The translations under genes were made by a program, and so were the position numbers. A DNA stretch of 64,000 nt from an uncultured Eubacteriales bacterium (GTDB lineage Bacteria; Bacillota; Clostridia; Oscillospirales; Acutalibacteraceae), in the NCBI GenBank assembly GCA_934394855.1, contig CAKRRH010000004.1:42028-106027 (forward strand). The letters run 5' to 3'. A model generated the notes under the pieces. That model saw only the letters and a list, made by a program, of their open reading frames with translations. It did no database searches and had not been told where the DNA came from. The first letter of the stretch is position 1, and the number at the start of each line of letters is the position of its first letter. This document shows positions 52,231 to 61,465 of this stretch, piece by piece.

Positions 52231-53568
52231 TTATTCGTTGTCATCCGGGGTCTTTTCGGGCAGCTTTTCGGCTTTTACAAGCTCAATATGCCGCTCGTCA
52301 ACCTTTTCTGCGGTAAATTTATATCCGCCGAATTCGACCGACGGCTTTTCGTCTTCCTCGGGCAGTCTGCCAAGCTCCGACAAAATGAATCCGCCGATGG
52401 TGTCATAATCATCTTCGTGGAATTTAATGTCAAGCATTTCCTCGACCTCTTCGATGTCGCAGGTGCCGTCAATCGTGAAGCTGCCGTCCTCCGTTTGAGT
52501 AATATCCTCTTCCTCGTCGTCATATTCGTCCTGAATGTTTCCGACGATCGATTCGACCAGATCCTCAAGCGTGACAAGACCCGCAGTTCCGCCATATTCG
52601 TCAATGACGATCGCCATTTGGATATGCTTTTCGGTCATTTCGGTGAACAGCTCGCCGCACCGCTTTGACTCAGGCACATGATATGCTTCACGCATGACGC
52701 TTCTGATTGTGGCGCTTTTCGGAACGGTCTTGCCGATATATTTCAGCAGGTCCTTAACATAAATTACACCGACAATATCATCAAGCGTATCGTCATAAAC
52801 CGGGATTCGTGAAAAGCCTTCGTCAATTCCGAGCTTGATTACATCGTTCAGCTCATCATGCAGCTCAACCGCAACAATCTCTGTTCGGTGCTGCATTACA
52901 TCGCCGACATCAATGTCGTCAAATTCAAATACGTTATTGATCATATCCCTCTGGGATTCCTCAATCACGCCTTTTTCTTCGCCGACATCGACCATCATTC
53001 GGATTTCCTCTTCGGTGACCTGTTCTTCGTTGGCGTTCGGATTCATTCCGAAAAGACGGACGACCGCATTTGTCGAAACGGTAAGGATTGCGACAAACGG
53101 AAATAACATTTTTTTAAAGAAAAGCAAAATCGAAACAACCGAAAATGCGATTTTCTCGGATTTTTGCATTGCTATCTTTTTGGGTACAAGCTCGCCGAGT
53201 ACCAGCGAGAAATATGATGTGAGCAGGGTGATGAGTACCACCGACACGCCATAGATAAATGATTTTGCGCCGCTGTCGACAATGTTCCACCAGCCGCAAA
53301 GTGCGTTTGAAAGCATTTCGGCAAAATTTTGTGAAGCCGCCGCTGATGTTAAAAATCCGGCAAGCGTTACGCCGATTTGGATCGTGGACAAAAATCGTGA
53401 CGAATCGGAAGTCAGTGACATGAGCTTTTTCGCTTTTTTGTCGCCGTCGTCCGCCATGCAGCGAATTTTGTTGTCGTTCAGGGTGACGATTGCCATTTCG
53501 CTCATAGCGAAAAATGCATTAACCAAAATCAGAACAAGCAATAAAATGATTTTCAAAAGAACGCTCAT
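52231..53568 (-). CDS. CorC/HlyC-type CNNM and CBS domain membrane protein
   Basis: A 445-residue protein. The N-terminal DUF21/CNNM membrane domain (about 1-195, four hydrophobic segments) is followed by a CBS pair (about 215-340, GDVMQHRTEIVAVE..., DYVKDLL) and a C-terminal CorC_HlyC domain (about 355-435). Family members are Mg2+ or other divalent-ion transporters or regulators of transport; the old haemolysin name is misleading. It is a stand-alone gene with no visible link to neighbours. Confidence 0.92.
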   Translation of the reverse strand: MSVLLKIILLLVLILVNAFFAMSEMAIVTLNDNKIRCMADDGDKKAKKLMSLTSDSSRFLSTIQIGVTLAGFLTSAAASQNFAEMLSNALCGWWNIVDSGAKSFIYGVSVVLITLLTSYFSLVLGELVPKKIAMQKSEKIAFSVVSILLFFKKMLFPFVAILTVSTNAVVRLFGMNPNANEEQVTEEEIRMMVDVGEEKGVIEESQRDMINNVFEFDDIDVGDVMQHRTEIVAVELHDELNDVIKLGIDEGFSRIPVYDDTLDDIVGVIYVKDLLKYIGKTVPKSATIRSVMREAYHVPESKRCGELFTEMTEKHIQMAIVIDEYGGTAGLVTLEDLVESIVGNIQDEYDDEEEDITQTEDGSFTIDGTCDIEEVEEMLDIKFHEDDYDTIGGFILSELGRLPEEDEKPSVEFGGYKFTAEKVDERHIELVKAEKLPEKTPDDNE

Positions 53569-53769
53569 TTCGATCCACCCTCCTCATTTAAAAATTCGGG
53601 TGAGCTTGCGAATGATAAGTTCATACATAATCGATATGATGAATTATCGGCAGGTAGAGGGTCATCCATTTTAAACAAATCTCCTTTTTATAAATTATTA
53701 CTATGATACTATAATATTACGGGTTTGTCAATTCCCATGATGATTTTAATATGATCATATAATAAAAAA

Positions 53770-53797
53770 TTCCCCGAAAAACGGATTTTTCGGGGAA
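53770..53797 (-). terminator. Terminator of the DtxR-type gene
   Basis: A perfect 12-bp stem (53770-53781 with 53786-53797) followed on the minus strand by a T run. Confidence 0.85.
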
Positions 53798-53827
53798 AAT
53801 GTTTTTTGATATGTATTTAATATATGC

Positions 53828-54193
53828 TTATTCGACGCCCGCATATTTTTTGATGGCTTGAAATGTTTCGTCGCTGATGACGTGTTCGATTTTGCAGGCG
53901 TCCTCGGCGGCAACTGTTTTGTCAACGCCGATTTTGATGAAAAATGCGGTCAGGGCGGTGTGCCGTTCATATGTCCGCTGTGCCACCTCAAGACCGAGAT
54001 CGGTCAGCGTCAGATGACCGTCCTTGTTTACCAAGATGTATCCGCCGTTTTTCAAAAGACCGACAGCACGGCTGACGCTGGGCTTTGAAAAGCCCATTTC
54101 CTCTGCAATGTCAACCGAACGAACAGAACTGTTTTTCCGGCTGAGGACATATATTGTTTCAAGATACATTTCGCCCGATTCCTGTAAATGCAT
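53828..54193 (-). CDS. DtxR/MntR-family metal-dependent repressor, iron-type ligands
   Basis: A 121-residue regulator with the winged helix at about 20-65 (VDIAEEMGFSKPSVSRAVGLLKNGGY) and a short dimerisation/metal domain. Metal ligands can be placed by alignment with characterised members: Met9 in GEMYLETIY, Glu12, His78, Cys100, Glu103 and His104 in CKIEH. Met and Cys at the first and fourth of these positions are those of iron-responsive DtxR/IdeR, while the manganese sensor MntR has Asp and Glu. No SH3-like C-terminal domain. Probably represses iron-uptake genes not in the window. Confidence 0.88.
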   Translation of the reverse strand: MHLQESGEMYLETIYVLSRKNSSVRSVDIAEEMGFSKPSVSRAVGLLKNGGYILVNKDGHLTLTDLGLEVAQRTYERHTALTAFFIKIGVDKTVAAEDACKIEHVISDETFQAIKKYAGVE

Positions 54194-54298
54194 ATTCGCC
54201 GCACTCCCTTAATTGTGATATATTGTAATTTTACCATGATTTTATGAATAAATCAAGTAATCCGCAAGGTAAAATAAAAGCAATCCGGTAAAATTGAT

Positions 54299-54340
54299 TT
54301 AACATAAATTTAACATAGAACCTGTCATAAATTTTACTAT
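54299..54340 (+). promoter_or_regulatory. Candidate Pho box and promoter of the Na/Pi transporter
   Basis: Two direct repeats TTAACA (54299-54304 and 54310-54315) are separated by exactly 5 bases, the layout of PhoP boxes in Bacillus. TACTAT at 54335-54340 is a possible -10 with a poor -35, as expected for an activated promoter. The PhoP assignment is inference from the repeat and the neighbouring phosphate gene. Confidence 0.4.
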
Positions 54341-54493
54341 CCTGTGTTAAATTTTAAATGTATGTTAGTAAAATGTTAAACAAATTAAGTCGGAGGAACG
54401 GTTCCGACAACAGATCGGCTAAATTTATTTTCCGCAAATTTTCGTTATTTGATGCCGATCGGGAAAGGATTGCCCGAAAAGGGCGGAGAGATT

Positions 54494-56257
54494 ATGACAA
54501 TACTCAATTTTATCACATTGTTCGGCGGTCTTGCATTCTTTTTATACGGCATGACCGTAATGTCGGGCGGACTTGAGAAAATGTCCGGTGGCAAACTTGA
54601 AAAAACGCTTAAAAAAATGACCTCAAATCCGTTTAAAAGCCTGTTGCTCGGTGCCGGAATCACGATTGCGATTCAGTCGTCGTCGGCAATGACGGTAATG
54701 CTCGTCGGTCTTGTAAATTCGGGCATCATGCAGCTTGAACAGACGGTCGGGGTAATAATGGGAAGCAACATCGGCACGACCCTTACCGCGTGGCTCACAA
54801 GCGCTGCGGGAATCGAGAGCGACAGCATTTTGATAAGTCTTTTGAAACCCGAAAATTTTGCACCGATTTTTGCGCTTGTCGGAATTTCGCTGATAATGCT
54901 TTCAAAAAAGACAAGGAGAAAAGACATTGGCGGAATTTTGGTCGGCTTTGCAGTGTTGATGTACGGAATGAAGCTGATGAGCAGTTCAATGGAGCCGCTC
55001 AGCAGCGACCCGAGCTTCACTTCGATTCTGACTGCATTTAAAAATCCGCTTTTCGGCGTGCTTATCGGCACAGTCGTCACAGGCGTGATTCAATCATCGG
55101 CAGCGTCAGTCGGCATTTTGCAGGCGTTGGCGCTCACCGGCAACATCACCTTCAGCATGGCGATCCCGATCATCATGGGTCAGAATATCGGTACCTGCGT
55201 TACATCTTTGATTTCGAGTATCGGCGTTAATAAAAACGCAAAACGAGTCGCCGCAGTGCATATTTCATTTAACATAATCGGCACGGCGATCTGTCTTTCG
55301 GTATATTGTCTGCTTGACGCATTTTCGCTCATTCCGTTTGCCGACACGGCAATCTCAACTTTCGGAATTGCGATATGCCATACGGTATTTAATGTCGTAA
55401 CAACGATAATGCTCCTGCCGTTTTCAAAAATGCTCGTCAAACTTGCACGATTTGTGGTTCGTGACAAGGACGGGGACAAGCAGGGCGAAAAATATGCGTT
55501 CATCGACCAGCGACTTCTCAACACACCGTCCGTCGCTCTTTCCGAATGTCAGGGCAAAACGGTCGAAATGGCTCATATCGCAAAGGATACGATCAACACA
55601 GGTCTTGAGATTATCGAGATTTATGATGAAGAAAAGGCGAATCGAATAATCGAGAATGAGAATATGCTTGATATGTATGAGGACAAGCTCGGCTCCTATT
55701 TGGTCAAGCTTTCTCAAAGCGATTTGTCAGACGCAGACGGACAGAAAATTTCAAAATTGCTTCATACGATCGGCGACTTTGAACGACTCGGCGATCATGC
55801 GGTCAATTTGTTGAAAACCGCCGAAGAGATTCATGAAAAACATATGACATTCTCAAAACAGGCGCAAAATGAGCTTCGTGTTTTGACCAATGCGCTTCAT
55901 GAGATCCTCGACATCACGATCAGCGCATTTGAATCGGATAATACGGTGCTTGCAAAACAGGTCGAACCGCTTGAACAGGTGATTGACGAATTGATTGCGG
56001 CAACAAAATATAACCACATCAACCGCCTGAAAAACGGCAGCTGCACGATTGAGATCGGTTTCGTTTTAAACGATATGCTCACAAACTATGAGCGAATTTC
56101 GGACCATTGCTCAAACATTGCGGTTGCAATCATTGAGGTTGAGCAAAATGCGTTTGACACGCATAAATACCTTACAAAGGTCAAAACAGGAAACGACGAG
56201 GACTTTGTCAAGGCGTTCAATATGTATAACGAAAAATATATCATTAAAAATTCATAA
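54494..56257 (+). CDS. Na+/phosphate cotransporter with C-terminal PhoU domain
   Basis: A 587-residue inner-membrane protein. The NptA/PNaS family core (about 1-310) contains the two inverted-repeat signatures QSSSAMTVMLVGLVNSG and QSSAASVGILQALALTG. The cytoplasmic C-terminal part (about 345-580) is PhoU-like, with GDFERLGDHAVNLL and YERISDHCSNIA helices that bind metal and regulate. ATG 54494 follows GGCGGAGAG; an in-frame ATG 45 bases earlier lacks a site. Likely imports phosphate under limitation, in line with the repeat upstream. Confidence 0.92.
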   Translation: MTILNFITLFGGLAFFLYGMTVMSGGLEKMSGGKLEKTLKKMTSNPFKSLLLGAGITIAIQSSSAMTVMLVGLVNSGIMQLEQTVGVIMGSNIGTTLTAWLTSAAGIESDSILISLLKPENFAPIFALVGISLIMLSKKTRRKDIGGILVGFAVLMYGMKLMSSSMEPLSSDPSFTSILTAFKNPLFGVLIGTVVTGVIQSSAASVGILQALALTGNITFSMAIPIIMGQNIGTCVTSLISSIGVNKNAKRVAAVHISFNIIGTAICLSVYCLLDAFSLIPFADTAISTFGIAICHTVFNVVTTIMLLPFSKMLVKLARFVVRDKDGDKQGEKYAFIDQRLLNTPSVALSECQGKTVEMAHIAKDTINTGLEIIEIYDEEKANRIIENENMLDMYEDKLGSYLVKLSQSDLSDADGQKISKLLHTIGDFERLGDHAVNLLKTAEEIHEKHMTFSKQAQNELRVLTNALHEILDITISAFESDNTVLAKQVEPLEQVIDELIAATKYNHINRLKNGSCTIEIGFVLNDMLTNYERISDHCSNIAVAIIEVEQNAFDTHKYLTKVKTGNDEDFVKAFNMYNEKYIIKNS

Positions 56258-56262
56258 AATCG

Positions 56263-56299
56263 AAAATGCAGGTTATCTTTATTGACAGACCTGCATTTT
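56263..56299 (+). terminator. Terminator of the Na/Pi transporter gene
   Basis: A perfect 11-bp stem (56263-56273 with 56289-56299) ending in TTTT. Confidence 0.75.
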
Positions 56300-56392
56300 A
56301 TTTGGCCAAATGCCGCAAAATCGGTTGACATAACAAGCATAAAATGATATTATATATAAATATAAATTAGATTTTTAGGGGATTTTTTGAGT

Positions 56393-57181
56393 ATGAATTT
56401 GCTGTGTCTGGGCGATGTTGTCGGAAAAAACGGATGTAATGCTTTGCGAAGCATTTTGCCGAAATTAAGAGCGGAAAACGACATCGACCTTTGTGTTGCA
56501 AACGGTGAAAATTCGGCGGAAGGCAACGGAGTTTTGCCAAATTCGGCGGAGCATTTGTTCACAAGCGGCGTTGACATCATCACAGGCGGCAACCATTCCT
56601 ATCGCAGACGGGAAATTTACGACATGATGGACAGCTGCGATTATCTGCTCAGACCGGCGAATATGCCCCTCGGTGCCGTCGGCCACGGCAGCTGCGTCTA
56701 TGACATGGGACGAAGCATCGTCGGCGTGATAAATCTTTCGGGGTGCGTATATATGGAGCCTGCCGATAATCCGTTTGACGCGGCAGACCGTGAAATTAAG
56801 CGGCTTTCGGAGCGTGGCGCAAACATCATAATCGTTGACATTCACGCCGAAGCGACAGCCGAAAAGCAGGCGCTCGCACGCTATCTTGATTCTCGTGTTT
56901 CGGTCGTTTTCGGAACCCATACTCATACGCAGACAAATGACCTTCAGATTTTGCCCGGCGGCACAGGGTTCATCACCGATCTCGGAATGTGCGGCCCGAA
57001 AAATTCGGTTCTGGGTGTAAAACCCGAGCTTGCGATTGAAAAAATGCGGTTGCGAATGCCCGTGAGATTTGAAAATGCCGAGGGCGAATCGGTGATTTGC
57101 GGCGCAATTTTCACGCTGAATGACAAAACTCATGCCTGTGTTGATACAAAATTGATTAAAATATCGGTAAATTGCGAATAA
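56393..57181 (+). CDS. YmdB-family metallophosphoesterase
   Basis: A 262-residue dinuclear metal phosphodiesterase that hydrolyses cyclic or 2',3'-nucleotides and affects biofilm and motility switching in Bacillus (YmdB). Metal-binding motifs are GDVVGKNG (about 7-14), ANGENSAEGNG (about 36), GGNHSYRRREI (about 65), DIHAEAT (about 148) and FGTHTHTQTND (about 175). The fourth residue after GNH is Tyr rather than Thr/Trp. I use ATG 56393; a TTG two codons upstream is less likely. Confidence 0.92.
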   Translation: MNLLCLGDVVGKNGCNALRSILPKLRAENDIDLCVANGENSAEGNGVLPNSAEHLFTSGVDIITGGNHSYRRREIYDMMDSCDYLLRPANMPLGAVGHGSCVYDMGRSIVGVINLSGCVYMEPADNPFDAADREIKRLSERGANIIIVDIHAEATAEKQALARYLDSRVSVVFGTHTHTQTNDLQILPGGTGFITDLGMCGPKNSVLGVKPELAIEKMRLRMPVRFENAEGESVICGAIFTLNDKTHACVDTKLIKISVNCE

Positions 57182-57195
57182 AAGTGAAAAAATCC

Positions 57196-57224
57196 TTGAC
57201 AAAACCGCTTGTTCGGGCTATAAT
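57196..57224 (+). promoter_or_regulatory. Consensus promoter of yceD-rpmF
   Basis: Perfect TTGACA (57196-57201), 17-base spacer, perfect TATAAT (57219-57224), about 55 bases before the YceD start. Confidence 0.9.
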
Positions 57225-57278
57225 ATACTTCGTGACTTTTTGCGGATTTCATATCAGTTTTAACGGACGGAGGGCGTC

Positions 57279-57773
57279 ATGATTCTCGATTTAAGAGAGA
57301 TTTTTGCAGGCGGCAAGCCTTTGCATATCGACAGCGACCTAAGTTTGACCGATTATGAAATAAACGGTGAAAATCCCATCTCGAAGCTTCATTTCACGGG
57401 TGATGTAATAAACCGTGCCGATGTTGTGTCGCTTAGCGGCAAAGCAAGCTTTGTTTATTCGGCACTCTGTGACAGATGTGCAGAGCCGACCGTGAGAGAA
57501 TATTGCTATGACATTTCTCATGTTCTGGTGAACCGTCTTGAAAATGAAGACGACTTTGAAGATGATACGGTTTTGACCGAAAATATGCAGCTGGATCTCG
57601 ATGATTTGATTCGTTCCGACATAATTTTGCTGCTTCCGGCGAAGTTTCTGTGCAAAGAAGATTGCAAAGGAATTTGTCCGGGTTGTGGAAAACGGCTGAA
57701 TTTTGAAGAGTGCGTTTGCAAAAAGGAAATCGACCCAAGGCTCGCAAAATTGTCGGACTTTTTCGACGAATGA
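57279..57773 (+). CDS. yceD: YceD-family protein (DUF177)
   Basis: A 164-residue protein linked in bacteria to 23S rRNA accumulation; it nearly always precedes rpmF, as here. It has two Cys pairs, CDRCAEP in the middle (about 66-69) and CKGICPGCGKRLNFEECVC near the C-terminus, which likely bind zinc. The upstream promoter is an exact consensus, suggesting strong expression with ribosome synthesis. A GGAGGG site precedes the ATG. Confidence 0.9.
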   Translation: MILDLREIFAGGKPLHIDSDLSLTDYEINGENPISKLHFTGDVINRADVVSLSGKASFVYSALCDRCAEPTVREYCYDISHVLVNRLENEDDFEDDTVLTENMQLDLDDLIRSDIILLLPAKFLCKEDCKGICPGCGKRLNFEECVCKKEIDPRLAKLSDFFDE

Positions 57774-57896
57774 CCGACATCACGCAAAAAATATGATAGC
57801 GTAAAGGCTTTTGGAATTTATCATTAAATCCGAGCCGCAGACTATAAAAACAAAAAATATTCGCTATAAAAGCACATCATAAGGGAGGTTATGACA

Positions 57897-58082
57897 ATGG
57901 CAGTACCTAAGAGAAGAGTTTCTACAACAAGAAGGGACAAAAGACGCTCAAGCGTTTGGAAAATGGACGCTCCCGAGCTTACAAAATGCCCGCAGTGCGG
58001 TGAGTATATCAGACCTCACAGACTGTGCGCTAATTGCGGTTTTTACAACGGCAGACAGGTTGTAGTCAAGGCTGATAAGTAA
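57897..58082 (+). CDS. rpmF: 50S ribosomal protein L32
   Basis: A 61-residue zinc-type (Cys-containing) L32. It begins MAVPKRRVSTTRRDKRRS and has the four Cys as CPQC and CANC (about residues 31-47). ATG 57897 gives the standard N-terminus and an 8-base gap from GGGAGG; the ATG two codons earlier is too close. It sits about 120 bases after YceD in one transcript. Confidence 0.97.
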   Translation: MAVPKRRVSTTRRDKRRSSVWKMDAPELTKCPQCGEYIRPHRLCANCGFYNGRQVVVKADK

Positions 58083-58101
58083 TTTATCAAAAAGAATTTG
58101 G

Positions 58102-58132
58102 GAGGGTGATGGTTTTCATCCTCTTTTCTTTT
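58102..58132 (+). terminator. Terminator of rpmF
   Basis: A 7-bp stem (58102-58108 with 58117-58123, one G-U) followed by a T-rich tail (TTTTCTTTTTG). Confidence 0.75.
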
Positions 58133-58175
58133 TGTGAAAAAACGGTAAACAGTATTTATCTGACCGCCGTTTTGC

Positions 58176-58204
58176 TTGACTAATGAGCGGCAAAATGGCA
58201 TAAT
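58176..58204 (+). promoter_or_regulatory. Promoter of der
   Basis: TTGACT (58176-58181), 17-base spacer, extended -10 TGG-CATAAT (58196-58204), about 80 bases before the der start. Confidence 0.65.
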
Positions 58205-58284
58205 ATAATAAAGTGTGAATTTTAAACCGAAAAATATATCAAAGCCGCGCTGGCGGCTTGTTTGAAAGGAAGTGTTCAGGGGCT

Positions 58285-59616
58285 ATGGCAATACCGGTAG
58301 TGGCGGTTGTGGGCAGACCGAATGTCGGAAAATCTACCCTTTTTAATAAATTGATCGGTCAGCGGTTGTCAATCGTTGACGATACGCCCGGCGTTACCCG
58401 TGACAGAATCTACGGCGAATGTGAGTGGCTGAACAGAAAGATCATGTTGGTTGACACCGGCGGAATTGAGCCTAACACCGACGACATTATTCTCTCGCAA
58501 ATGAGAACGCAAGCGGAGCTTGCAATCGACATGGCACAGGTGATCATTCTCGTTGTTGATATGCGTTCGGGCATTTTGGCGGCAGACCGTGAGGTTGCCC
58601 ATATGCTCCAAAAATGCGGCAAGCCGGTTGTTTTGTGCGTAAATAAATGCGACTCGGTCGGCGAAGTATCTCCCGAATTTTATGAATTTTACAACCTCGG
58701 ACTCGGCGACCCGATTGCGGTTTCGTCGGTTCACGGTCACGGAACGGGCGACTTGCTTGACGAAGTATATAAATATCTCGACTTTGACGAAAATCATGAA
58801 GATGACGAGCGCCGTGTGATAAATGTTGCGGTAATCGGCAAGCCGAATGTCGGAAAATCTTCGCTCATCAACAAAATCTCGGGTCAAAACCGTGCAATCG
58901 TTTCAAATATTTCGGGAACGACCCGTGACGCAATCGATTTTAAGGTCGAAAATAAATTCGGCGTGTTCAATTTCATTGATACCGCAGGACTCAGAAGAAA
59001 ATCGAGAGTTGATGATAAAATCGAAAAATACAGCGTGATTCGTGCACAAATGGCGGTGGAAAGAGCCGATGTTTGCGTAATCATGATCGACGCACTTGAG
59101 GGCTTCACCGAGCAGGATTCAAAAGTGGCGTCGCTTGCGCTTGACGGCGGCAAAGCCTGCATAATTGCGGTAAATAAATGGGACGCGGTCGAAAAAGACG
59201 GCAAGACAATGGACAATTTCAGAAAAGGGCTTGAAAAGGACTTTTCATTCATGACCTATGCGCCGATTTTGTTCATCTCTGCAAAAACGGGAATGCGCCT
59301 TGACAAGCTGTTTGAAACGGTGGTTCATGTTTATGAGCAGAACAATATGCGAATTTCGACAGGCAAGCTCAACGACCTTCTCGCAGACGCAACCACCCGT
59401 GTTCAGCCGCCATCTGACAGAGGCAAGCGCCTGAAGATATATTACATGACCCAAAGCTTGGCTTGTCCGCCGACTTTCGTGTTTTTCTGCAACAAGGCGG
59501 AGCTGTTCCATTTCTCATATCAGCGTTATCTTGAAAATCAGATTCGTGCGACATTCGGTCTTAACGGCACACCTGTTAAGTTCATAATCCGTGAGCGCGG
59601 CGATTCCGATAAATAA
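58285..59616 (+). CDS. der: Ribosome assembly GTPase Der (EngA)
   Basis: A 443-residue double GTPase needed for 50S maturation. The first G domain (about 5-165) has GRPNVGKST, DTPGVTRDR, DTGG and NKCD; the second (about 180-350) has GKPNVGKSS, ISGTTRDA, DTAGLRRKS and NKWD. A C-terminal KH-like domain (about 355-443) binds rRNA. The ATG 58285 is the first Met that keeps the normal N-terminus. It heads a transcript with plsY and gpsA, a common order in Firmicutes. Confidence 0.97.
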   Translation: MAIPVVAVVGRPNVGKSTLFNKLIGQRLSIVDDTPGVTRDRIYGECEWLNRKIMLVDTGGIEPNTDDIILSQMRTQAELAIDMAQVIILVVDMRSGILAADREVAHMLQKCGKPVVLCVNKCDSVGEVSPEFYEFYNLGLGDPIAVSSVHGHGTGDLLDEVYKYLDFDENHEDDERRVINVAVIGKPNVGKSSLINKISGQNRAIVSNISGTTRDAIDFKVENKFGVFNFIDTAGLRRKSRVDDKIEKYSVIRAQMAVERADVCVIMIDALEGFTEQDSKVASLALDGGKACIIAVNKWDAVEKDGKTMDNFRKGLEKDFSFMTYAPILFISAKTGMRLDKLFETVVHVYEQNNMRISTGKLNDLLADATTRVQPPSDRGKRLKIYYMTQSLACPPTFVFFCNKAELFHFSYQRYLENQIRATFGLNGTPVKFIIRERGDSDK

Positions 59617-59684
59617 ACAACTTACGCTGTAACCAAAACGGCCGTTGGTTATACTAACGACTGAAAGGATCGTGTAAAATATAA

Positions 59685-60395
59685 ATGAACATTGTTTTGA
59701 TAAATCTGTTAGTAATTTTAGGCATTATGGTCGTGAGCTATCTGCTCGGCAGCATAAATTTTGCAATTATATATACAAAAGCGTTCAAGGGCGTTGATGT
59801 GCGTGATTTCGGCAGCAAAAATGCCGGAATGACAAATGTTTCCCGTGTTGCAGGCAAAAAAGCGGCGGCGCTGACCTTCATCTGCGATGTCGCAAAGGGT
59901 GCGGTTGCGGTAATGATCGGCCGCTTTTTGTCGGTATATTTGATTGACCGCTTCACTAACACAACGGTCGAAAATTCGATCGACCCATTGTTTTTCGCAT
60001 ACCTTGCGGGATTTTGCTGTATCATCGGACACATCTATCCGCTGTTTTTCGGATTTCGCGGAGGCAAAGGCGTTGCTTCGGCGCTCGGAATATTGCTCTT
60101 TGTCGATTGGCGTGTAGCACTTCTTGCGCTTTTGGTATTCCTGATCGTGCTTGCATTTTCCCGAATGGTGTCGCTTTCGAGTATGTGTGCGGCGGTGTCG
60201 GTCCCGATTTTGACCTATCTGCTATATGACGGATTTGCAGCCTATACATATACATTTTTAGGCATGAGCCAGCACGTTTTAGTAACGCTATGTTCATTGC
60301 TCTATACAATAATAATAATCTTCACCCACCGTTCAAACATTGTTCGCATTGTCCACGGTGAGGAGAAAAAAATCGGCAAGAAGAATAAAGTGTGA
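59685..60395 (+). CDS. plsY: Glycerol-3-phosphate acyltransferase PlsY
   Basis: A 236-residue inner-membrane enzyme that transfers an acyl group from acyl-phosphate to glycerol-3-phosphate, the first step of phospholipid synthesis. Conserved loops are visible: YLLGSINFAII (about 20), DVRDFGSKNAGMTNVSR (about 40) and FRGGKGVASALG (about 125). It is slightly longer than the usual 200 residues because of a loop near residue 85-100. Neighbour gpsA supplies its substrate. Confidence 0.95.
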   Translation: MNIVLINLLVILGIMVVSYLLGSINFAIIYTKAFKGVDVRDFGSKNAGMTNVSRVAGKKAAALTFICDVAKGAVAVMIGRFLSVYLIDRFTNTTVENSIDPLFFAYLAGFCCIIGHIYPLFFGFRGGKGVASALGILLFVDWRVALLALLVFLIVLAFSRMVSLSSMCAAVSVPILTYLLYDGFAAYTYTFLGMSQHVLVTLCSLLYTIIIIFTHRSNIVRIVHGEEKKIGKKNKV

Positions 60396-60423
60396 TATTA
60401 TTTTTTGAAGGGATGAATTTTTG

Positions 60424-61407
60424 ATGAAAGTATCGATCATGGCGCCGGGCGGCTGGGGAACTGCGCTCGGAATGCTTTGTGCGTCAAACGGACTCGAAAC
60501 AGTGATTTGGGGCAAATTTGAAAAGGAAATCGAATCGCTCAAAGCCACTCGTGAAAATCCGTTGCTCAAAGGAATTAAAATCCCTGATGAAATTTTGCTG
60601 ACAACGGATTTAAACGACATTCTCGGCTCGGATATAATAATTATCGCAACACCATCGTTTGCGGTTCGTGAAACCGCAAGACAGCTTCATGGATTTGTGT
60701 CAAAAAACAGCGTGATCGTCAGCGTGTCAAAGGGCTTTGAAAAAGATACGCTAAAGCGCTTTTCGGAGGTAATTTCCGAGGAAATGCCGAATAATAAGGT
60801 AGTTGTTTTGTCGGGTCCGTCACACGCAGAAGAGGTTGCAAGAGGCGTTCCGACATCAATCGTTGCGGCAAGTCATGACGAACAGGCGGCAAAATTTGTC
60901 CAAAAAACGCTGATGAGCGACAATTTCAGAATATATACCAACGATGATGTAATCGGCGTGGAGGTCGGAGCGGCGCTCAAAAATATAATTGCAATGGCGG
61001 CAGGCGCTTGCGACGGATTGGGACTCGGAGATAACTCGATTGCGGCGCTGATGACAAGAGGCATTCACGAAATATCGCGGCTCGGTGTGAAAATGGGTGC
61101 TAAGCAAATCACATTCGCCGGTCTTTCGGGAATCGGCGACCTGATCGTTACCTGCACCTCACAGCACAGCCGAAACAGGCGCTTCGGAGTTTTGATCGGC
61201 AAAGGAATGTCAGTGGACGAGGCACTCAAAACAGTCGGAATGACAGTTGAAAGCTATTATGCAACATCAAGCGCAAAACAGCTTGCCGACAAATTCGGTG
61301 TTGAGATGCCGATCGTCAACGAATGCTACGACATTCTCTATTACGGCGGCGATGTTCGGGATAAAATCAAAGCGCTGATGACCCGTTCGATGAAAGCCGA
61401 AATATGA
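60424..61407 (+). CDS. gpsA: Glycerol-3-phosphate dehydrogenase [NAD(P)+]
   Basis: A 327-residue cytoplasmic enzyme making sn-glycerol-3-phosphate from dihydroxyacetone phosphate. The dinucleotide-binding loop is APGGWGTALG (about 8-17, with Pro where most have Gly in GAGSWGTA). The substrate-binding segment has LSGPSHAEEVARG, the catalytic Lys lies in GAALKNIIAMAAG, and GLSGIGDLIVTC is standard. ATG 60424 is preferred to TTG 60421. It follows plsY by 28 bases. Confidence 0.96.
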   Translation: MKVSIMAPGGWGTALGMLCASNGLETVIWGKFEKEIESLKATRENPLLKGIKIPDEILLTTDLNDILGSDIIIIATPSFAVRETARQLHGFVSKNSVIVSVSKGFEKDTLKRFSEVISEEMPNNKVVVLSGPSHAEEVARGVPTSIVAASHDEQAAKFVQKTLMSDNFRIYTNDDVIGVEVGAALKNIIAMAAGACDGLGLGDNSIAALMTRGIHEISRLGVKMGAKQITFAGLSGIGDLIVTCTSQHSRNRRFGVLIGKGMSVDEALKTVGMTVESYYATSSAKQLADKFGVEMPIVNECYDILYYGGDVRDKIKALMTRSMKAEI

Positions 61408-61417
61408 ATATGATAAA

Positions 61418-61451
61418 AGACTGATTGCTTTTCAGGCAATCAGTCTTTTTC
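61418..61451. terminator. Terminator of the der-plsY-gpsA transcript
   Basis: A perfect 11-bp stem (61418-61428 with 61436-61446) with T runs on both outer sides, between convergent gpsA and the FAD oxidoreductase gene. Confidence 0.85.
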
Positions 61452-61465
61452 TTTATAAAACTATA

